The notes under the pieces are model-generated. The model had not been told where the DNA came from. It worked only from the letters and a program-made list of their open reading frames with translations, and did not search any database. Below, piece after piece: positions 22,851-27,390 of a stretch of 27,390 bases of DNA. Every line of letters starts with the position of its first letter. Position 1 is the first letter of the stretch. The stretch is from JAGBWK01 sp964462445 (GTDB lineage: Bacteria; Bacteroidota; Bacteroidia; Bacteroidales; Muribaculaceae): the NCBI GenBank assembly GCA_964462445.1, contig CAYWXG010000032.1:1-27390 (forward strand). Reading direction: 5' to 3'. A program made the position numbers and the translations under genes.

Positions 22851-24491
22851 ATGAAACTCAGAAAAATAGCGAAAACAGCTCTTTGCGGACTGATGTCGGT
22901 GGCATTGGTCGCAGTAATGCTTACGTCATGTAATAAGGGTGGTAGCAGTAGCACCCTTCTTGAAAATATTCCGGCTTCGGCATGTTTTGTGCTTAAGATG
23001 AATCCGCAGCAGGTGATTGAAAACACAGGATGTAGCGTAGAGAATGGCAAAATAGTTTTGTCGGAAAAGTATACCGACGCTATCCGTAATATAAATCCCG
23101 GAGCAGTCACAATGGCGAATTCATTTTTGTCGATGACCGAAGGTCTCGACCTTAGCTCAATGATTTTGTTCCTTACCGATATGAAGCGTGGCAGTGATAT
23201 CGCACTTGTAGGAGCTGTAAGTGAGCCAGAAACTGTTGTTAAAAATCTTGAGTCGATAACCGGAGTAGCGGGAAGAGATCGTGATGGCTTTATGACATTC
23301 TCGATTGAAGATGAGATGATGATAGCAGTTGGGGATAAACTTATCTGGTTTGCATCGGATATGAGAGTAATCAATCATCATATTGAAAATGCTCAAGAAG
23401 CAAGTCTTGCTTCAGTAGCCGGAGTTGCAGAATTCCTTGCTGAGGATGATGCGTTGGCATGGGTGGTTTCTCTCCCCAAAGTGAAGGAAGAGGTTGAGAG
23501 CCAGGGATATAGCATTGAGCAAGAGTTGATTGAAGAAGATGTGCCTGCTAATCTCGCCGGCAAAATCGCTGATGTGTTCAACTACAACGCTTGCATTTCA
23601 TTCAAGCTCGATGGCAGCACGTTGTGTGGTAGAGCATATCTTGTAGATGATAACGGACAGCGCAATGAGTTTGGCAAAATGCTCAATGAGATTGACCCCG
23701 GTTTCCTCGCTAATGTTCCTGCTAATGCCAATAGTGTGATAGCGATGGGAAGCATTGCCGATGAAGATGTGAAAAATCTAATAAAAGATGAGGCAGATCG
23801 AATGCGCGGTCGTCAGTATCGTGCTGATGAAGTTGAAGTGCTTGATTTCTTGACAGCATGGGATGGAACAGCGGCAATGGCATTCGATACCAACGAAGTA
23901 AATCTTGATATGAGCGATGTGGTGTCGATGAACGAACAAGAAATTATGATGTATGTCATGCAGAAGATAAAGATGGTGGCAATGGTACACCTTCCCTCTG
24001 AGATGATTAACAAGTACACTAATAGTATCTGTTCAATGATTCAGGCTGCCAATATGCCTTTCAACACAGTTGACACTGACTATTATAGCATCGAGGTTCC
24101 GAATGCAGGAATGACCGGATATTTCGGTAATAAGAATGGATATTTGACATTTGGCAATTGCGACGGGGAAGGAGCTTCAAGTCTTTCCGATATTTTTGCC
24201 GGTCAACGTATGCTTTACTATTTCACTCAGGGTGCTAATCCTGTGATGGCAGAATATGGATGGGATTTCGGTTCGGAAGGGGTGTTCCGAGTAGGTGATG
24301 ATATCATAGAATTTAATGTAACACTCACCGGCACAACAGCTAACTTCCTACAAGCAATCTTCGAGCCGTTGACCAATCCGGAAACCATTCAGAAACTTCA
24401 GGAACTTGCCGAGTCGATGTATAGTAGTTATAATGACTATGATTACTACGGCTACGAGTCATACGAAGAGCCCGAAGAATACTATTATTAA
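22851..24491 (+). CDS. DUF4836-like lipoprotein with Tyr-rich tail
   Basis: This is a 546-residue predicted lipoprotein. The signal peptide ends in the lipobox LTSC, with Cys27 the likely lipidated residue. NKGG follows, which lacks an acidic surface-export signal, so it may face the periplasm. The start LLENIPASACFVLKMNPQQVIENTG and the repeated IPADA/VPANANSVIAM-like segments (about 38-50 and 288-300) fit DUF4836-type proteins of Bacteroidetes, whose function is unknown. The C-terminus is strikingly rich in Tyr and acidic residues (SSYNDYDYYGYESYEEPEE, then three Tyr). It has its own promoter. The ABC operon begins 190 bases downstream on the same strand, with a hairpin and a repeat copy between them. 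Confidence 0.75.
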   Translation: MKLRKIAKTALCGLMSVALVAVMLTSCNKGGSSSTLLENIPASACFVLKMNPQQVIENTGCSVENGKIVLSEKYTDAIRNINPGAVTMANSFLSMTEGLDLSSMILFLTDMKRGSDIALVGAVSEPETVVKNLESITGVAGRDRDGFMTFSIEDEMMIAVGDKLIWFASDMRVINHHIENAQEASLASVAGVAEFLAEDDALAWVVSLPKVKEEVESQGYSIEQELIEEDVPANLAGKIADVFNYNACISFKLDGSTLCGRAYLVDDNGQRNEFGKMLNEIDPGFLANVPANANSVIAMGSIADEDVKNLIKDEADRMRGRQYRADEVEVLDFLTAWDGTAAMAFDTNEVNLDMSDVVSMNEQEIMMYVMQKIKMVAMVHLPSEMINKYTNSICSMIQAANMPFNTVDTDYYSIEVPNAGMTGYFGNKNGYLTFGNCDGEGASSLSDIFAGQRMLYYFTQGANPVMAEYGWDFGSEGVFRVGDDIIEFNVTLTGTTANFLQAIFEPLTNPETIQKLQELAESMYSSYNDYDYYGYESYEEPEEYYY

Positions 24492-24509
24492 TATATAACA
24501 AGGTAGCAA

Positions 24510-24535
24510 AGGTTGAGGCCTTGAAGGCTCAACCT
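24510..24535 (+). terminator. hairpin after the lipoprotein gene
   Basis: AGGTTGAGGCC and GGCTCAACCT pair with one bulged base around a short loop, 18 bases past the stop. No T-run follows, so it may stabilise the 3' end or only weaken transcription rather than stop it. Confidence 0.4.
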
Positions 24536-24555
24536 CTGAACTGATAAAAAGGATA

Positions 24556-24590
24556 CGAGGGCAGTAAAGCCCTCGCTCCATATTGATTTT
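24556..24590 (+). repeat. palindromic dispersed repeat, copy 4
   Basis: CGAGGGCAGTAAAGCCCTCG is an inverted repeat with GAGGGC/GCCCTC arms. It is followed by CTCCATATTGATT, matching the core-plus-TCCATA layout of the copies at 515-727 and 27336. Confidence 0.72.
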
Positions 24591-24682
24591 AATAGAGAGG
24601 TCGAAAAAGCCGGCATGAATATGTTGCGCTATGGCAATATTCCGAGATTTCAATATTAACTCTAATAGATGTCGAAATAATT

Positions 24683-25342
24683 GTGATAGAGAGAATTACA
24701 ATAAAAGGCTTACTTCCGTCGGTGTTTCATGCCGAACGAGACGAGGCACGCATTGTGGATTCCGACGTTTGGCTCAAAGAGTTGACGTTTGAGAAGCCAC
24801 AGTCCTATTTGGTGTATGCAGAGTCGGGCACCGGGAAGTCGTCGTTGTGCGCATTTCTCTATGGTAATCGTCGTGACTATGAGGGGGTTATAGAAATTGA
24901 TGGGCGAGATGTCAAGGGCTTGAACATTGAGCAATGGTCGGAGTTGCGTTGCAAGGCGTTGGCTTATCTGCCTCAGCAATTGAGCCTTTTCCCGGAATTG
25001 ACGGCAGTAGACAATGTGTTGCTGAAGAATCGGTTGACCGATTATTTCACCGAGAAAGAAATACGCCACTTGTTTGAGCATCTTGAGGTGGATAATAGGG
25101 CAGATACCGCAGTAGGTTGCCTTTCGATAGGTCAGCAACAGCGCGTGGCTATAGTTCGCGCGTTGGCTCAGCCGTTTGACTTCCTGTTGCTCGATGAGCC
25201 GGTCAGTCATCTTGACGCTCGCAATAATAAAGCGGTAGCACAGTTGATTAGTTCTCAGGTTGAGGAGCGAAAAGCATCGCTTATAGCAACGTCGGTGGGG
25301 AATAATCTCATGGTCGACAACTTTAAAACGTTACGCCTATGA
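24683..25342 (+). CDS. ABC transporter ATP-binding protein
   Basis: This 219-residue ATPase is of the MacB/LolD type that pairs with FtsX-like permeases at the inner membrane. Walker A is AESGTGKS (46-53), with Ala in place of the first Gly. The Q-loop is at Gln98 (YLPQQ), the signature LSIGQQQR at 147-154, Walker B FLLLDE at 167-172, and the D-loop SHLD at 175-178. The H-loop site reads IATSVGNN, with no switch His where TH is expected, so hydrolysis may be altered. The start is GTG; no in-frame ATG is available nearby upstream. Its stop overlaps the permease start by four bases. Substrate unknown. Confidence 0.85.
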   Translation: MIERITIKGLLPSVFHAERDEARIVDSDVWLKELTFEKPQSYLVYAESGTGKSSLCAFLYGNRRDYEGVIEIDGRDVKGLNIEQWSELRCKALAYLPQQLSLFPELTAVDNVLLKNRLTDYFTEKEIRHLFEHLEVDNRADTAVGCLSIGQQQRVAIVRALAQPFDFLLLDEPVSHLDARNNKAVAQLISSQVEERKASLIATSVGNNLMVDNFKTLRL

Positions 25343-26550
25343 AATTGCAAAATCCGGTCAACAAATTGCTTAAAAAGAATATCTCGATAGGTCAGATAGT
25401 GGGGTATTCAATAGCCAATTTCGTGGGATTGGCAATATTGCTCACGGCGTTGCAATTTTATCGCGACACGACGAGTGCGGAAAATGGTGCCGGCGATACG
25501 TTTATCTCGCGCGACTATATGATAGTGTCGAAGCGAGTGAATGAAATCAATATGTTGCGTGGGGAGGTGGCCGGTTTCTCTGCGGAAAATGTAGCTGAAT
25601 TGCGAGAAAAGCCATGGGTGGAGCAAGTAGGAGAGTTCACTTCGTCGCGATTTCATGTCAGTGGCGGTGTGGAATTTGCCGGTCGCTCAATGTCGACACA
25701 TCTATTTTTTGAGTCTATCCCCGATGAATTTTTTGATGTTAAGCCGGAGGGTTGGAGTTTTGACCCTGCCGACCCCAATGCTATAATCCCGATAATCATT
25801 TCGCGCGACTATTTGGCATTGTACAATTTCGGTTTTGCGGCGTCGCGAGGAATGCCCCAGTTGAGTGAAGCGTTGGTGGGTACCGTGCCATTGCGATTGC
25901 GACTTACCGGTAACGGACGACGCGAATATCGCACAGGTATGGTAGTAGGATTTTCGTCGCGATTGAATACTATAGCAGTGCCTGAGGAGTTTATGCAGTG
26001 GGCCAATGCAGAGTTTGGCGACGAACCGGAAGAAGAGGTTACAATTTCTCGCCTTATCATCGAAACCAACGACCCCGGCAATCCGGCGATAGAGGAGTAT
26101 TTTGCTGAACATGGGATTGAAGTGTCGGGGGAAAAGCTCAGTCAAGGAAGAGCTGCTTACTTTTTGTCGGTAGTGTCGGCAGTGGTTATCGCAATTGGAT
26201 TTGTGATATGTGCATTGGCATTTTTTATCCTGTCGCTGAGCATCAGTCTACTATTGCAGAAAAATAAAGATAAGATACACGATCTGTTGATGCTTGGTTA
26301 CACTCCGCGCCAAGTTGGGGGATATTATTACAGAATGGTTGGTATGCTTAATGGCGCAATACTTTTTGCGGCATTGGCGGTGGCATTTGTGGCATCGCGA
26401 TTGTGGGGCGGCTTGTTTGAAGCATTGTCGTTGTCTACAACGAGTTTTGTGCTGACAATGTTGGCGGGCATCGTGTTGATGGGGGTTATCACCTGCGTCA
26501 ATATCTTTGCTATCCGAAGAAATGTCAATCGTAATTTTTATAGTAATTGA
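25339..26550 (+). CDS. FtsX-like ABC transporter permease
   Basis: This 403-residue inner-membrane protein has the MacB/LolC/FtsX topology. One N-terminal span lies at about residues 18-40 (VGYSIANFVGLAILLTALQFY). A large periplasmic domain follows over about 41-270. Three C-terminal spans lie at about 275-300, 330-352 and 365-388. The FtsX domain carries DKIHDLLMLGYTPRQV in the cytoplasmic loop, where the ATPase docks. ATGA overlap with the ATPase gene shows translational coupling. Such pairs often move lipoproteins, act as mechanotransmitters or export peptides. The periplasmic domain is not one I can assign to a known subfamily. Confidence 0.85.
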   Translation: MKLQNPVNKLLKKNISIGQIVGYSIANFVGLAILLTALQFYRDTTSAENGAGDTFISRDYMIVSKRVNEINMLRGEVAGFSAENVAELREKPWVEQVGEFTSSRFHVSGGVEFAGRSMSTHLFFESIPDEFFDVKPEGWSFDPADPNAIIPIIISRDYLALYNFGFAASRGMPQLSEALVGTVPLRLRLTGNGRREYRTGMVVGFSSRLNTIAVPEEFMQWANAEFGDEPEEEVTISRLIIETNDPGNPAIEEYFAEHGIEVSGEKLSQGRAAYFLSVVSAVVIAIGFVICALAFFILSLSISLLLQKNKDKIHDLLMLGYTPRQVGGYYYRMVGMLNGAILFAALAVAFVASRLWGGLFEALSLSTTSFVLTMLAGIVLMGVITCVNIFAIRRNVNRNFYSN

Positions 26551-26551
26551 A

Positions 26552-27289
26552 ATGAAAAATCTGAGAAATACAATATTGGTAATATTAGTGGCATTAGGCA
26601 CAGTGGTGGTAACAGCGGCCGGGAAGTCGAATGCGTCAAAATCGGCGGTAGAGCGTCCCGATATGGAGCAAATCAAGAAGGAAGTGCTGAACCCGTCGGG
26701 AAAATATTACTACCCGAAATTGATGGCAAAATATGAGCGGAACGACACGGTGATGACGCTCCAAGATTATCGCTATCTCTATCTCGGATATGTATTTCAA
26801 GAAGATTACAATCCCTATCGCCGTTCATCGCATGAGTATGATGTCGAGGAATTGTACTATAAAAAAGATTTAAATCGCGCGGAACTCAATAAGATAATCG
26901 ATTGCGCGGAGTTGGCATTGCAAGATGATCCGTTTGACCTCAAACAGATGAATTTCCTTATCTATGCATTGCAAAAGAGTGGGAAGGTGAATCGCGCGAG
27001 AATATGGCAATTCCGGTTGAATCATATCTTGGAGGCGATACTATCGACCGGCACGGGTTTGGACGCAGATAATGCGTGGATAGTAATTGACCCTGCGCAT
27101 GAGTATAATATCCTAAATTTTAAAAATAATCTTGCTGAAGATGTGAATTTTATTGCGCCCTACTACGACTATATCAAGTTGAAGGTGTCGGAAGAGGATA
27201 AAAATTCGGTTGAGGGATATTATTTCAATATCCGTTATATCCTTGAGGAGTATAATAGAAAATTTCCTGTGACAAACGACGGGGAATGA
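26552..27289 (+). CDS. DUF4919 family exported protein
   Basis: From the ATG at 26552, one base after the permease stop, the protein has 245 residues. An upstream in-frame start at 26507 would lie inside the permease gene and is less likely. An N-terminal hydrophobic segment (NTILVILVALGTVVVTAAG) looks like a signal peptide, so the protein is probably periplasmic. The segments MTLQDYRYLYLGYVFQEDYNPY, ALQDDPFDLKQMNFLIYAL and AWIVIDPAHEYNIL fit DUF4919, a Bacteroidetes family of unknown function with helical-repeat character. Tight spacing suggests it works with, or is coregulated with, the ABC pair. Confidence 0.8.
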   Translation: MKNLRNTILVILVALGTVVVTAAGKSNASKSAVERPDMEQIKKEVLNPSGKYYYPKLMAKYERNDTVMTLQDYRYLYLGYVFQEDYNPYRRSSHEYDVEELYYKKDLNRAELNKIIDCAELALQDDPFDLKQMNFLIYALQKSGKVNRARIWQFRLNHILEAILSTGTGLDADNAWIVIDPAHEYNILNFKNNLAEDVNFIAPYYDYIKLKVSEEDKNSVEGYYFNIRYILEEYNRKFPVTNDGE

Positions 27290-27296
27290 TTTAGTT

Positions 27297-27379
27297 CATT
27301 GTGGTGGGGAGATTGCGCCGTGGGCTTCGCACGCTGTGAGGGGCGGAAGCCCCTCAGTCCATAGACCGGCGCCACAATG
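27297..27379 (+). repeat. palindromic dispersed repeat, copy 5 with outer inverted repeats
   Basis: The core GTGAGGGGCGGAAGCCCCTC at 27336-27355 is followed by AGTCCATAGACCGGCGCC. This copy is framed by CATTGTGG at 27297-27304 and CCACAATG at 27372-27379, an 8-bp perfect inverted pair, with GCGCC/GGCGC inside. GGGCTTCGCACG just before the core matches the flank of copy 2. It lies 8 bases after the DUF4919 stop and may also act as a 3'-end structure. Confidence 0.75.
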
Positions 27380-27390
27380 TAGTGGTGATG

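Overview
This window reads as chromosomal DNA from a gut-type Bacteroidota, most likely order Bacteroidales and possibly Muribaculaceae. The evidence is a protein with a type IX secretion (T9SS) sorting tail, DUF4836-type and DUF4919-type proteins, animal-polymer glycoside hydrolases, no clear Shine-Dalgarno sites, and many upstream boxes matching the Bacteroidota -7 promoter element TAnnTTTG. The family-level placement is an inference. There is no rRNA, CRISPR array, insertion sequence or intact prophage.

Layout. Positions 1-838: tRNA-Leu(CAA) with its own promoter and terminator, then a gene-free stretch with three copies of a palindromic repeat. Positions 837-5657 (minus): a run reading metG, type I asparaginase, a DUF308-like membrane protein, and a decayed GH3 glycosidase. 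Positions 5859-8342 (plus): a large orphan protein resembling Bacteroidales phage structural proteins, followed by a possible 29-residue ORF. Positions 8588-9622 (minus): asnA. Positions 9801-9973: an 82-bp unit in tandem. Positions 10023-13504 (plus): a secreted GH13 enzyme, a coupled WYL regulator and a membrane acyltransferase. Then come terminators and tRNA-Pro(CGG) on the minus strand. Positions 13945-17506 (minus): a compact operon aspC-like aminotransferase, tyrS, acyltransferase. Positions 17796-20171 (minus): a T9SS-exported multidomain adhesin-like protein.

Positions 20483-22622 hold the most anomalous structure. A GH38 alpha-mannosidase (minus) and a cytosine-5 DNA methyltransferase (plus) abut head to head, and each lacks its 5' part. 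The junction lies at about 21680-21695. This is either a real rearrangement (inversion or insertion/deletion) or an assembly chimera. Positions 22851-24491: a DUF4836-like lipoprotein with a tyrosine-rich tail. Positions 24683-27289: a tightly packed ABC ATPase, FtsX-like permease and DUF4919 operon. The window ends in another copy of the palindromic repeat.

Functional themes are translation (metG, tyrS, two tRNAs), aspartate/asparagine interconversion (aspartate aminotransferase, asnA, ansA), and glycan use and surface modification (GH13, GH3 and GH38 remnants, two acyltransferases). Main candidates for novelty are the dispersed palindromic repeat family, the 82-bp tandem units upstream of the GH13 gene, the orphan phage-like protein, and the double-truncation junction.
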